From JASHPR01 sp963833885 (GTDB lineage Bacteria; Actinomycetota; Actinomycetes; Streptosporangiales; Streptosporangiaceae), in assembly GCA_963833885.1 (NCBI GenBank), contig CAWHZU010000036.1, positions 1 through 64,000 of the forward strand: DNA of 64,000 bases, written 5' to 3'. Under the pieces are notes generated by a model that made no database searches, was not told the origin of the DNA, and saw nothing but the letters and a program-made list of their open reading frames with translations. Below are positions 27,201 to 35,462 of this stretch, piece by piece (positions within the stretch are counted from its first letter, which is position 1; each line of letters begins with the position of its first letter). Made by a program: the position numbers and the translations under genes.

Positions 27201-27796
27201 CCGAGACAGCCGACCGGCAGGCGATCCGTGACCTGGTCGAGAACTGGGCGGTGTGGCGCGACGCCGGTGACTGGGACCGCTTCCGCACCCTCTGGCACCC
27301 CGACGGCCGGATGATGGCGACCTGGTTCCAGGGCACCGCCGACGAGTTCATCACGGTCAGCCAGGAAGGCTTCGCACGCGGCGTGCGCATCCTGCACTTC
27401 CTCGGCGGGACATCCATCGACCGGGCCGACGACCGGGCCATCGCCCAGACGAAGATGACGATCTCACAGCGCGCGCTCGTGCACGAGGTGCTGTGCGACG
27501 TGGTCTGCACCGGCCGGTTCTATGACTTCCTGGAACGGGACGCCAGCCGCTGGGTCCTCGTACTGCGTCAGCCGATCTACGAGAAGGACCGGCTGGATCC
27601 GGTCGATCCGGCCGCGCGGCTCGAGCTCGACCGGGCGCAGCTGGAGCGGTTCCCGGAGGGCTACCGGCACCTGGCCTACCTGCAGACGAACATCGGCTAC
27701 CAGGTCAAGACCGACATGCCCGGCCTGACCGGCCCCGAGGTCGAGGCGCTGTACCGCCGCGGCGCCGCCTGGCTGGCCGGCGGCCCCTGCGACTGA
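27197..27796 (+). CDS. SnoaL/NTF2-like protein
   Basis: 199-residue cone-fold protein. DRQAIRDLVENWAVWRDAGDWDRFRTLWHPDGRMMATWFQGTADEF at the N-terminus is the usual NTF2-like helix-strand start, and later strands include TKMTISQRALVHEVLCDVVCTGRFYDF. Such proteins are often small hydratases, isomerases or dehydratase partners. Its start overlaps the MetE-like gene as ATGA, so the two probably act on the same metabolite. Confidence 0.8.
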   Translation: MTETADRQAIRDLVENWAVWRDAGDWDRFRTLWHPDGRMMATWFQGTADEFITVSQEGFARGVRILHFLGGTSIDRADDRAIAQTKMTISQRALVHEVLCDVVCTGRFYDFLERDASRWVLVLRQPIYEKDRLDPVDPAARLELDRAQLERFPEGYRHLAYLQTNIGYQVKTDMPGLTGPEVEALYRRGAAWLAGGPCD

Positions 27797-27933
27797 CCGC
27801 GCCAGGTTCACCCGGGCCGCCCTTAATGCGGGGTGGGCGCCCGGGCGGCCCTCAATGGTGTGGTGGGACCCACGCTGTTGCTGTACCAACAGCGCTGGGG
27901 GCCGCCGCACTGTTCAGCCGCGCCCGCGCGACT

Positions 27934-28005
27934 GGGCGGCGGCTCAGAGGCGGGGCCGGGCGGCGGCTCAACGGCCGGGCTGGGCGGCGGCTGAGCGGCC
28001 GGGCT
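27934..28005. repeat. three 24-bp tandem repeats at the end of the flavoprotein gene
   Basis: Imperfect copies start at 27934, 27958 and 27982, each beginning GGGCGGCGGCT. Being 24 bases long they preserve the reading frame and encode an 8-residue AAAQPGRS unit at the C-terminus of the flavoprotein (stop at 27968). A fourth, degenerate copy continues inside the gene to about 28030. Confidence 0.8.
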
Positions 28006-29506
28006 GGGCCGCGGCGTGGCGGCCGGCGCGCCTGCCGAAGAACGAGCCCTCGCCGAGCTGGGTTCCGCTGCTGTACCCCTTGCCGTCCTGGGCGATGTTC
28101 GACGCGCATGCGCCTGCCGCGTACAGGCCCGGCACCACGGACCCGTCGGCGCGCTGCACCTGCCCGTCGGCCGTGCACCGCAGCCCGCCGAGCGTGAAGC
28201 CCGCGTACATCGCCTTGCCGAGCGAGAGGTCGAACGCACCCCAGGGCCCGGTGTCCTGCGGCTCCAGCCAGTCCGGGTGCTTGTGGAACTCCGGATCCTC
28301 GCCCCGCGCCGCGGCCGCGTTGTAGGCCGCAAGGGTCGCGGCGAGGTTCCCCGCCGGGATGCCCAGCCCGCGTTCCATCTCCGCGATCGTCTCCCAGCCG
28401 TCGATGAACGGCACCAGCGGCATCTCCGGGTTCGCCATGTGCACGCTGTCGACGACCAGGAACGCGGCGCTCCCCGGCTGGTCGAGCACGAACCCCGACG
28501 TCCTGGAGTGGTAGCTGTCCTCGGCGACGAACCGCCTGCCGTCGCGGTTGACGACGACGCCGGTCAGCAGCTTGCCCGGCGGGTAGAACGGCGCGGTGAC
28601 GAACGCCTGGTCCATGTGCAGCGCCTGGCCCCCGGCGGACTGGCCCAGCCTGATGCCGGTCCCGTCGTCGTAGGTGGTGCCGAGCACGAACGGCTTGGCG
28701 GCGAGCTGTGGCACGTGCTCGGCGACCATCTGCGGGTTCATGACAAAGCCGCCCGCGGCCAGGATCGTGCTGCGGGCGCGGACCACGCCGCGGCGGTCGT
28801 AGGAGCGCCACCGCACCCCGCCAACCTGGCCGGCTGGATCGGTGACCAGCTCGGTGGCCCCGGTCTCGTACCAGACCTCGACGCCGAGCTCCTGGGCGCG
28901 CCGCACCAGCAGGTCGATGACGAGCTTCGCGCCGCCGGTGTCGCCGGGCACCGGCACCTTGTGGCCGCGGGGCGCCGGAACCGCGAGGTCGCGGAACGGC
29001 CAGACCTTCTCGTTGCCGGTGTACATCAGGCCCTGCGTCTGCGGCTGGATGACGGCCTTGTCCGGGTAGTAGCTCCGCTCGAACTCGAAACCCAGGCTCT
29101 CCAGCCAGTCGCAGTGCTCGACGCTGCCGTCGGCGTACGCCCGGATCTTGTCCGGCTCCGGCTCCGGGGTCACCGCCATCAGGTAGGCGTACATCTCGTC
29201 GGGTGTGTCCTCGTGGCCGGTGGCTCGCTGCACCACCGTGCCGCCACCGAGGTAGAAGTGCCCGCCGGCCATCGCGCTGGTGCCGCCCGCCACCGCGGCC
29301 CGCTCCAGGACCAGCACCGAAGCGCCCGCACCCGCCGCCTCGACCGCCGCGCACCCGCCAGCGATGCCGAACCCGACGACGACCACGTCAACCTCACGTG
29401 CGCCGCCGTCCTCACGTGCGCCGCCGTCCTCACGTGCGCCGCCGTCCTGCGGCGGCGTCCCGCCACCCGGCGGCGTCCCGCCACCCCGCTCGCTGTCGGC
29501 GGTCAT
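27968..29506 (-). CDS. KstD-like FAD-dependent oxidoreductase
   Basis: 512 residues. After a repetitive Gly/Pro/Glu N-terminus (about 1-38) comes the FAD fold VDVVVVGFGIAGGCAAVEAAGAGASVLVLERA, then AMAGGHFYLGGG, RARSTILAAGGFVMNPQMV, and the C-terminal VPGLYAAGACASNIAQDGKGYSSGTQLGEGSFFGRRAG. This is the fumarate reductase/3-ketosteroid delta1-dehydrogenase superfamily. It is divergent from a TetR-P450-CYP51 operon, which supports a role in steroid or terpenoid oxidation. Both protein ends are extended by tandem-repeat-encoded tails. Confidence 0.85.
   Translation of the reverse strand: MTADSERGGGTPPGGGTPPQDGGAREDGGAREDGGAREVDVVVVGFGIAGGCAAVEAAGAGASVLVLERAAVAGGTSAMAGGHFYLGGGTVVQRATGHEDTPDEMYAYLMAVTPEPEPDKIRAYADGSVEHCDWLESLGFEFERSYYPDKAVIQPQTQGLMYTGNEKVWPFRDLAVPAPRGHKVPVPGDTGGAKLVIDLLVRRAQELGVEVWYETGATELVTDPAGQVGGVRWRSYDRRGVVRARSTILAAGGFVMNPQMVAEHVPQLAAKPFVLGTTYDDGTGIRLGQSAGGQALHMDQAFVTAPFYPPGKLLTGVVVNRDGRRFVAEDSYHSRTSGFVLDQPGSAAFLVVDSVHMANPEMPLVPFIDGWETIAEMERGLGIPAGNLAATLAAYNAAAARGEDPEFHKHPDWLEPQDTGPWGAFDLSLGKAMYAGFTLGGLRCTADGQVQRADGSVVPGLYAAGACASNIAQDGKGYSSGTQLGEGSFFGRRAGRHAAAQPGRSAAAQPGR
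29392..29486. repeat. tandem repeats at the start of the flavoprotein gene
   Basis: Three perfect 18-bp units (29392-29409, 29410-29427, 29428-29445; CCTCACGTGCGCCGCCGT) are followed by two copies of an 18-bp GGCGGCGTCCCGCCACCC-type unit. On the minus strand they encode repeated GGARED and GGGTPP units in the N-terminal tail of the flavoprotein. All units are multiples of three and keep the frame. Confidence 0.9.
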
Positions 29507-29546
29507 GTGCCCCTGTCCCGGTGTCCGGCTGTTGCGCGCAAGCTTA

Positions 29547-29579
29547 TACCGGACTAATGTCTGGACACATGTCCGGTAC
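29547..29579. promoter_or_regulatory. candidate TetR operator overlapping the TetR start codon
   Basis: TACCGGAC (29547-29554) and GTCCGGTA (29571-29578) are perfect inverted arms, and an inner GTCTGGACA/TGTCC symmetry adds to them, giving a 32-base imperfect palindrome. It lies between the divergent flavoprotein and TetR genes and contains the TetR ATG (29569-29571). Positions 29559-29579 recur identically at 41318-41338 and 50782-50802. Confidence 0.75.
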
Positions 29580-30141
29580 TCTCGCGACCGAGGCGACCCG
29601 GCGACGGCTGACCGCTCGGCAGGCCGACACCGTGCGCCGACTCACCGAGGCGGGCGTCGAGGAGGTGCGCGAGTCAGGCTACGAGAACCTGAGCATCCGC
29701 GACGTGGCCCGCCGGGCCGGTGTGGCGCCGGCGACCGCGTACACCTACTTCGGCTCCAAGGATCACCTGCTGGCGGAGATCTTCTGGCGCCGGCTGAGCG
29801 CGCTGCAGCCGGTCGCCGAGGGCGATGACACGACCGGGCGCAAGGCGGGGGTCATCGCGGTGCTGCGCGAGCTGGCGCTGCTGGTGTCCGAGGAGCCCGA
29901 GCTCGCGGCGGGCTGCACAGCCGCGATGTTCGGCAGCGAACCGGATGTCCGCCAGCTGCGGCTGTACATCGGCAAGCAGATTCACGACCGCATCGAGTCC
30001 GCCGCCGGCCGCGGCAGCCCGCAGGGACGGCTGCTGGAGCTGGCGTTCTTCGGCGCCATGGTGGAGGCCGGCCTCGGCTACACGACGTACGAGCACGTGG
30101 CCGACCGACTCGCCGAGGCCGCCGAGCTGATCATGGACTGA
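29569..30141 (+). CDS. TetR family regulator of the P450/CYP51 operon
   Basis: 190 residues: helix-turn-helix ESGYENLSIRDVARRAGVAPATAYTYFGSKDHLLAEIFWRR followed by an all-helical ligand domain. The likely ATG (MSGTLATEA) lies inside a palindromic operator; an in-frame ATG 12 bases upstream (MSGHMSGT) is the alternative. The P450 gene follows after 2 bases. The arrangement TetR - P450 - SDR - CYP51 - ferredoxin recalls Rv0767c to Rv0763c of M. tuberculosis. Probably represses its own operon, the flavoprotein gene and the duplicated cluster at 41-58 kb. Confidence 0.9.
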   Translation: MSGTLATEATRRRLTARQADTVRRLTEAGVEEVRESGYENLSIRDVARRAGVAPATAYTYFGSKDHLLAEIFWRRLSALQPVAEGDDTTGRKAGVIAVLRELALLVSEEPELAAGCTAAMFGSEPDVRQLRLYIGKQIHDRIESAAGRGSPQGRLLELAFFGAMVEAGLGYTTYEHVADRLAEAAELIMD

Positions 30142-30143
30142 CG

Positions 30144-31346
30144 ATGAACCCGCCGGTGGCGTTCAGCCCGTACGACTACCGGATCCACGAGGATCCGTAT
30201 CCGGTCTACGCACGGCTGCGGGACGAGGCGCCGCTGTACCGGAACGAGGAGCTCGACTTCTGGGCACTTTCGCGCCATGAGGATGTCGTCGCCGCTTTCC
30301 GGGACCCGTCGCGATTCTCCAGCGCCAACGGCGTCTCGCTGGACCCGGCGGCCTGGGGCCCGTACGCCCACAAGACCATGTCGTTCCTGGCGCTGGACCC
30401 GCCGCGGCACACCCGCATGCGCGCGCTGGTGTCCAAGGGCTTCACGGCCAGGCGGGTGCGTGAGCTCGAGCAGCAGATCCGCGCGCTGGCCCGCCGGCAC
30501 CTGAGTGCGGCCGTGGCTCAGGGCGACTTCGACTTCGTCGCCGACTTCGCCGGCCTGCTTCCGATGGACGTGATCTCGGAGATGATCGGCGTGCCCGAGG
30601 CCGACCGCGACGACGTGCGCAAGCTCGCCGACACCGTGGTGCACCGCGAAGACGGGCTGTTCGACGTGCCGCAGGCCGGCATGGAGGCCGCGCTGACCCT
30701 GGTGGGCTACTACGCCGACCTGCTTGCGCAGCGGCGCGCGGCCCGCGCCGAGCGGGGCGACCTGACGTCGGCGCTGCTGCAGGCCGAGATCGACGGTGAC
30801 CGGCTGACCGACGACGAGATCATCGGTTTCCTGTTCCTGATGGTCGTGGCGGGGAACGAGACGACAACCAAGCTGCTGTCCAACGCCGTGTACTGGGCCT
30901 GGCGCAACCCGGCGGAGCTGGCCAAGCCGATGGCCGACCCGGGCCGGATCGGCGACTGGGTCGAGGAGACACTGCGCTACGACGCCTCGAGCCAGGTCAT
31001 CGCGCGCACGGTGACCGAGGACTTCACCGCGCACGGCCAGACGGTCCCGGCGGGCGGCCGCCTGCTGCTGCTGATCGGGGCGGCGAACCGGGACCCGGCC
31101 GCGTTCCCCGGCCCCGACGACTTTGACCTGGACCGGGACACGTCGGCGCTGATCAGCTTCGGCTCGGGCCGGCACTACTGCCTGGGCGCCAACCTGGCCC
31201 GGCTGGAGGCGCAGATCGCCCTCGCCGAGTTCACCCGCCTGGTCGCCGCCTGCGAGATCGACGACGGCCGCGCGCAGCGGGTCCACTCGGTGAACGTGCG
31301 CGGCTTCGCGGCGTTGCCGATGCGGGTGCGGTTGAGGGTGTCCTGA
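30144..31346 (+). CDS. cytochrome P450, CYP123-like position
   Basis: 400-residue soluble bacterial P450. I-helix oxygen-activation motif: FLFLMVVAGNETTTKLLSNAV (about 228-248). ExxR: VEETLRYDASSQ. Heme loop: SFGSGRHYCLGANLARLEAQIAL, with the Cys ligand. It resembles the CYP123 neighbour of CYP51 in mycobacteria by position and by motifs; I cannot assign the family number securely. It starts 2 bases after the TetR stop and 2 bases before the SDR, and is probably served by the downstream ferredoxin. Confidence 0.92.
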   Translation: MNPPVAFSPYDYRIHEDPYPVYARLRDEAPLYRNEELDFWALSRHEDVVAAFRDPSRFSSANGVSLDPAAWGPYAHKTMSFLALDPPRHTRMRALVSKGFTARRVRELEQQIRALARRHLSAAVAQGDFDFVADFAGLLPMDVISEMIGVPEADRDDVRKLADTVVHREDGLFDVPQAGMEAALTLVGYYADLLAQRRAARAERGDLTSALLQAEIDGDRLTDDEIIGFLFLMVVAGNETTTKLLSNAVYWAWRNPAELAKPMADPGRIGDWVEETLRYDASSQVIARTVTEDFTAHGQTVPAGGRLLLLIGAANRDPAAFPGPDDFDLDRDTSALISFGSGRHYCLGANLARLEAQIALAEFTRLVAACEIDDGRAQRVHSVNVRGFAALPMRVRLRVS

Positions 31347-31348
31347 CC

Positions 31349-32161
31349 ATGCCGAGATTCGAGCCGCACCCCAGCCGGCGGGCCGCCGTGGTGACCGGCG
31401 CGTCGTCGGGTATCGGCGCCGCCACGGCCGCCGCGCTCGCCGCGGCCGGCCACCCGGTCGCGCTCGGGGCGCGGCGGGCGGACAAGTGCGAGGAACTGGC
31501 CGCGGCGATCCGGGCCGACGGCGGCGAGGCCATCGCGCTGCCGCTGGACGTCGGCGACGACGACGCGGTCAAGGCCTTCGCCGCCGCGGTCGCCGGCCAG
31601 ATCGGGCCGGTGGAGATCCTGGTCAGCTGCGCGGGCGAGGTTCAGGCCGGGCTCGTGCACGAGCTGGACTCGGCCGAGTTCGCACGGCAGGTGCAGGTCA
31701 ACCTCGTGGGGACGCACCGGATGGTGGCGGCGGTGGTGCCCGGCATGATCGCCCGCCGACGCGGCGACGTGGTGTTCGTGTCCTCCGACGTCGCGCGCGC
31801 GCCACGGCCGCGGATGGGCGCCTACGTCGCGGCCAAGAACGGGGTCGACGGCATGGCCCAGGCGATGCAGATGGAACTCGAGGGCACCGGGGTCAGGGCC
31901 TCGGTCGTCCGCCCCGGCCAGACCATGACCGGCATGGGCATGGACTGGAGCCCCGCGGCGGTGCAGGCGGTGCTCGACGACTGGGTGCGCTGGGGCCTGG
32001 CCCGCCACCCGCACTTCCTGCGGCCCGACGACGTGGCCGCCGCCGTGACCGCGATCGTCTCGACCCCGCGCGGTGCCCACATCACGCTGCTGGAGATCCA
32101 GCCCGAGGCGCCGGTCTCCCCCGGCCGCGAAGTCGGCGAACAGCCTGGAGGAACGTCATGA
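31349..32161 (+). CDS. short-chain dehydrogenase/reductase
   Basis: 270-residue Rossmann-fold oxidoreductase. Cofactor motif: VVTGASSGIGAATAAALAAAG, TGxxxGIG type. Active site: Ser in VVFVSSDVA and YxxxK as YVAAKNGVDGMAQAM. The NNAG-like motif is changed to LVSCAGEV, as in some steroid-type SDRs. The ATGA overlap with the CYP51 gene indicates coupled translation. In M. tuberculosis the corresponding neighbour of CYP51 is also an SDR. Confidence 0.92.
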   Translation: MPRFEPHPSRRAAVVTGASSGIGAATAAALAAAGHPVALGARRADKCEELAAAIRADGGEAIALPLDVGDDDAVKAFAAAVAGQIGPVEILVSCAGEVQAGLVHELDSAEFARQVQVNLVGTHRMVAAVVPGMIARRRGDVVFVSSDVARAPRPRMGAYVAAKNGVDGMAQAMQMELEGTGVRASVVRPGQTMTGMGMDWSPAAVQAVLDDWVRWGLARHPHFLRPDDVAAAVTAIVSTPRGAHITLLEIQPEAPVSPGREVGEQPGGTS

Positions 32162-33561
32162 CCCTGCTCGAGCCCCGGCTCGTTTCCGGTGCCGCGGCAG
32201 ACGGGCACCTGGCGGAACTGCGCCGCGACCCGATAGCGCTCATGCGCCGGGTGCGGGACGAGTGCGGCGACGTGGGCCGGTTCGACCTGGCCGGGCGGCC
32301 GGTCATCCTGCTGTCCGGAGCGGACGCCAACGAGTTCTTCTTCCGCGCCCCGGACGAGGACCTCGACCAGGCCGAGGCGTACCCGTTCATGACCCCGATC
32401 TTCGGTGAGGGAGTGGTGTTCGACGCCTCGCCGGAACGCCGCCGCGAGGCCCTGCACAACCAGGCGCTGCGCGGGGACATGATGCGCGGGCACGCGCAGA
32501 CCATCGCGGACGAGGTCGACCGGATGGTGGCGGGCTGGGCCGGCGAGGGCGAGATCGACCTGCTGGACTGGTTCGCCGAGCTGACCATCTACACCTCGTC
32601 GGCGTGCCTGATCGGCGCCAAGTTCCGCAACGAGCTGGACCGCAGGTTCGCCGAGCTGTACCACGACCTGGAACGGGGCACCGACGCGCTCGCGTTCGTG
32701 GATCCCTACGCCCCGATCGAGAGCTTCCGCCGCCGGGACCAGGCGCGGGCGGCCCTGGTAAGCCTCGTCGGGCAGATCATGGCGGCCCGGGCGGCCGCCG
32801 GTCCGCCCGAGCGCAGCGGCCGAGACCTGCTCGACGTGCTCATGTCGATCCGCAACCCGGACGGGACCGACACGTTCTCGCCGGACGAGATCACCGGCAT
32901 GTTCATCTCGATGATGTTCGCCGGGCACCACACCAGCTCCGGGACTGCCGCGTGGACGCTGATCGAGCTGCTGCGCAACCCCGTGTGCCTGGCCGAGGTG
33001 GTCGCCGAGCTCGACGAGCTGTACCAACCCGAGCCAGCGGGCGCTAGCGGGGGGCTCGCGGTCGGCGTCCCTCCGCCGGTCTCCTTCCAGGCGCTCCGGG
33101 AGATACCGAGGCTGGAGTCGGCGGTCAAGGAGGCGCTGCGGCTGCACCCGCCGCTGATCCTGCTGCTGCGCGCCGCGACCAGGGAGCTCGAGGTGCTCGG
33201 CTACCGGATCCCGGCGGGTGCGCTGGTCGGCGCGACCCCGGCGATCTCCAACCGGATCGCGGCCGACTTCCCCGACCCGGACGCGTTCCGGCCGGAGCGA
33301 TACGCCGAGCCGCGCCAGGAAGATCTCATCAACCGGTGGACCTGGATACCGTTCGGCGCCGGGCGGCACCGCTGCGTCGGCGCCAACTTCGCGATGATCC
33401 AGCTGAAGGCGATCTTCTCGGTGCTGCTGCGGGACTGGTCGTTCGAGCTGGCCCAGCCGCCCGGCAGCTACCGCAACGACCACTCCAAGATGGTCGTGCA
33501 GCTCGCGCGGCCGTGCGTGGTCCGCTATCGCCGCCGGGGCGACGCGGCGGCGGCGGCGTGA
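32158..33561 (+). CDS. cyp51: cytochrome P450 of the CYP51 (sterol 14-alpha-demethylase) type
   Basis: 467 residues. The heme region PFGAGRHRCVGANFAMIQLKAIFSVLLRDW and the tail LAQPPGSYRNDHSKMVVQLARP are nearly diagnostic for actinobacterial CYP51. The I-helix reads MFISMMFAGHHTSSGTAAWTL, with the CYP51 His-Thr instead of the usual acid-Thr pair. ExxR: KEALRLHPPLI. A GGAGG site precedes the ATG at 32,158; a longer frame exists but has no merit. An unusual 15-20-residue insertion (YQPEPAGASGGLAVGVPPPV) lies before the K-helix. Confidence 0.93.
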   Translation: MTLLEPRLVSGAAADGHLAELRRDPIALMRRVRDECGDVGRFDLAGRPVILLSGADANEFFFRAPDEDLDQAEAYPFMTPIFGEGVVFDASPERRREALHNQALRGDMMRGHAQTIADEVDRMVAGWAGEGEIDLLDWFAELTIYTSSACLIGAKFRNELDRRFAELYHDLERGTDALAFVDPYAPIESFRRRDQARAALVSLVGQIMAARAAAGPPERSGRDLLDVLMSIRNPDGTDTFSPDEITGMFISMMFAGHHTSSGTAAWTLIELLRNPVCLAEVVAELDELYQPEPAGASGGLAVGVPPPVSFQALREIPRLESAVKEALRLHPPLILLLRAATRELEVLGYRIPAGALVGATPAISNRIAADFPDPDAFRPERYAEPRQEDLINRWTWIPFGAGRHRCVGANFAMIQLKAIFSVLLRDWSFELAQPPGSYRNDHSKMVVQLARPCVVRYRRRGDAAAAA

Positions 33562-33755
33562 TGCGCATCGAGGTCGACCTCGACCTATGCCAGGGTCACG
33601 CGATGTGCGAGCTGGAGGCGCCCGACGTGTTCTCGGTGCCGCGCAAGAGCAAGGTCACCGTGATTCAGCCCGCGCCGTCGCCGTCGCAGCGCGCCGAGGT
33701 GGAGGCGGCCGTGCGGTACTGCCCCACACAGGCGCTCCGGCTGCTCGACGACTGA
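33561..33755 (+). CDS. [3Fe-4S]-type ferredoxin
   Basis: 64-residue one-cluster ferredoxin with C10, C16 (CQGHAMC) and C54 followed by proline (YCPTQAL), the pattern of P450-associated 3Fe-4S ferredoxins. The start codon shares a base with the CYP51 stop (TGATG). It is the presumed electron donor for the two P450s of this operon; the matching reductase is not in the window. Confidence 0.93.
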   Translation: MRIEVDLDLCQGHAMCELEAPDVFSVPRKSKVTVIQPAPSPSQRAEVEAAVRYCPTQALRLLDD

Positions 33756-33797
33756 CCCCGGGGCGTTGCGTAACGGCCCGAAAAACAAGGAGGCTCG

Positions 33798-34349
33798 ATG
33801 GCCGCTTTCCCCCGCGCGGAACTGGAAGAGATGGTGCAGCGGTGGCTGGACGCCAACCGGCGCTGCGAGGAGGCGGGCGACTGGCGGACTCTGGCGGAGA
33901 TGTACACACGCGACGCCACGTACGGCTGGAACATGGGCCCCGGCGAGGAGTTCATGGTGACCGGGCGCGACCAGATCCGCGACATCGCGCTGGCGCTGGA
34001 GATGGGCGGGCTCGACGGCTGGTCGTACCCGTACCAGCGGGTGCTGATCGACGACGCGCAGGGCGAGGTCGTCGGGTTCTGGAAGCAGGTCGCTGGCGCG
34101 GCGCGGCCGGACGGCCGTCACTACGAGGTGGCCGGGATCGGCGGAAGCTGGTTCCGCTACGGCGGGGACTGGCAGTGGTCGTGGCAGCGCGACTTCTTCG
34201 ACCTCGGCAACGTGACCGCGCTGTTCCTCGAGATGATCAAGGCCGACGCGCTGTCGGATGGCATGCGGCACCGGATGGAGCGCGCGGTCTCCGGCGAGAT
34301 ACTCCCCGGCCACTACCCCCTCGGCGAGGGCCCGTTGCCGCTCTGGTAG
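33798..34349 (+). CDS. NTF2/SnoaL-like protein
   Basis: 183-residue cone-fold protein: ELEEMVQRWLDANRRCEEAGDWRTLAEMYTRDATYGWNMGPGEEF starts the domain, and YEVAGIGGSWFRYGGDWQWSWQRDFFDLGN gives the closing strands. An AAGGAGG site lies 4 bases before the ATG. It is last in the CYP51 operon and could be an isomerase or hydratase for a polycyclic substrate. Its 3' end overlaps the convergent cyclase gene by 37 bases. Confidence 0.82.
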   Translation: MAAFPRAELEEMVQRWLDANRRCEEAGDWRTLAEMYTRDATYGWNMGPGEEFMVTGRDQIRDIALALEMGGLDGWSYPYQRVLIDDAQGEVVGFWKQVAGAARPDGRHYEVAGIGGSWFRYGGDWQWSWQRDFFDLGNVTALFLEMIKADALSDGMRHRMERAVSGEILPGHYPLGEGPLPLW

Positions 34350-35341
34350 CGCCGGTGCAGCAGCCGCCGCCACAGCGCCAGCCACCAGTCACCGTAGGCG
34401 GGCCGGGCGGCAACGGTGCCGCTGCCGACCTGGCCGCTGACCTTCATCCGCAGCTGTACCAGGGCATCAGGCCCGGCGGGCGGGACCACCTTGACGCTGC
34501 CGCTGTTCACCGTGAGGTCGCCGGCGTCCACCACGATGCCGGGCCGGGTGATGAGCGTCAGGCTGCCGCTGGCGATCCTGGCGTCAATGCGCAGCTCCGG
34601 CGCGGCGATGACGGCCCGCCGGAAGTCGAGCCGGACCGCACCACTGGCGACCTGGATCTCCATGCGCCTGGGCACGATCCAGGCTCTGTCCCGTTTGGCT
34701 GAGCCAGAGCCGCACGTGATCCGGTCGGTGTCCGGAACTTGTGCGGCTTCTGCGGCGGTCAGGTCCTCGGCGACCCGGTCCCGGTCCGCGGGCGCGGGGG
34801 CACCGAGCCGTGTGGCCAGGAATGCGGCCTCGACCTCGTAGATCCGCTCCGGCCGGCTGAGGTCCTTGAGCTGGCGCGTCCCGAGCTCCCGCAGGTCCAC
34901 GCCCTCGGGCAGCTCATCAGACAGCAGCTCCGCCGCCACCCCGGATACCAGCACCTGGCCGCCGCTGGCGACCGCCAGCAGCCGTGCGACCCGGTTCACC
35001 GCCGGCCCGAAGTAGTCCCCGTCGCGCTCTTCGCAAACCCCGGCGTGCAGGCCCATCCGCACCACAATCGGCCGGCTGGTCGGCCACGACTGCGCAGCCA
35101 GGGCCCGCTGCGCGGCCAGCGCGGCGTCGAGCCCAGCCCGGGCGGCGGAGAACGCCGCGCAGAACGAATCGCCGACGGTCTTGAAAACGTAGCCGCCGAC
35201 CTGCTCGATCGCGCCTCGCAGGATCTCATCGTGGCGCCGCAGGGCGGCCGCCATGGCATCCCGCTCGGCGTCCCACAGCCGGGTGGAGCCTTCCACGTCA
35301 GTGAACAACAGCGTTACGGTGCCCGACGGCAGGCCGCTCAT
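34313..35341 (-). CDS. class III adenylate/guanylate cyclase with a beta-rich C-terminal domain
   Basis: About 342 residues. The CHD domain (about 1-180) has LLFTDVEGSTRLWD and YVFKTVGDSFCAAF, supplying the two metal-binding aspartates, then DYFGPAVNRVARLLAVASGGQVLVS with the transition-state Asn/Arg region. A linker and a repetitive strand-rich segment (about 225-310, MEIQVASGAVRLDF, RIDARIASGSLTLI, VNSGSVKVVPP) resemble DUF1707/LiaF-type beta-helical tails. That C-terminal half is unusual for a cyclase. The ATG of MSGLPSGTV is preferred to one 51 bases upstream. Confidence 0.85.
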   Translation of the reverse strand: MSGLPSGTVTLLFTDVEGSTRLWDAERDAMAAALRRHDEILRGAIEQVGGYVFKTVGDSFCAAFSAARAGLDAALAAQRALAAQSWPTSRPIVVRMGLHAGVCEERDGDYFGPAVNRVARLLAVASGGQVLVSGVAAELLSDELPEGVDLRELGTRQLKDLSRPERIYEVEAAFLATRLGAPAPADRDRVAEDLTAAEAAQVPDTDRITCGSGSAKRDRAWIVPRRMEIQVASGAVRLDFRRAVIAAPELRIDARIASGSLTLITRPGIVVDAGDLTVNSGSVKVVPPAGPDALVQLRMKVSGQVGSGTVAARPAYGDWWLALWRRLLHRRYQSGNGPSPRG

Positions 35342-35462
35342 CGACACCCCGCCAGCGGGGACAGAGTCACTGCGACCACCTCCAGACCCCAATCCTCTCG
35401 CAGTCTGCCGGATGCCAGCAGCACACGGGAAGACCCGCGCCCGGGCCCAGCAAGCGCTGCCC

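Noticed and set aside
27934..29486. Tandem repeats as a CRISPR array
   Set aside because: Units are 18 or 24 bases with no spacers and lie in frame inside a protein-coding gene.
31486..33561. 691-residue open frame covering the SDR and CYP51 genes
   Set aside because: Its first 224 residues are an out-of-frame reading of the SDR gene (Arg/Gly-rich); the CYP51 start at 32,158 with a GGAGG site is clear.
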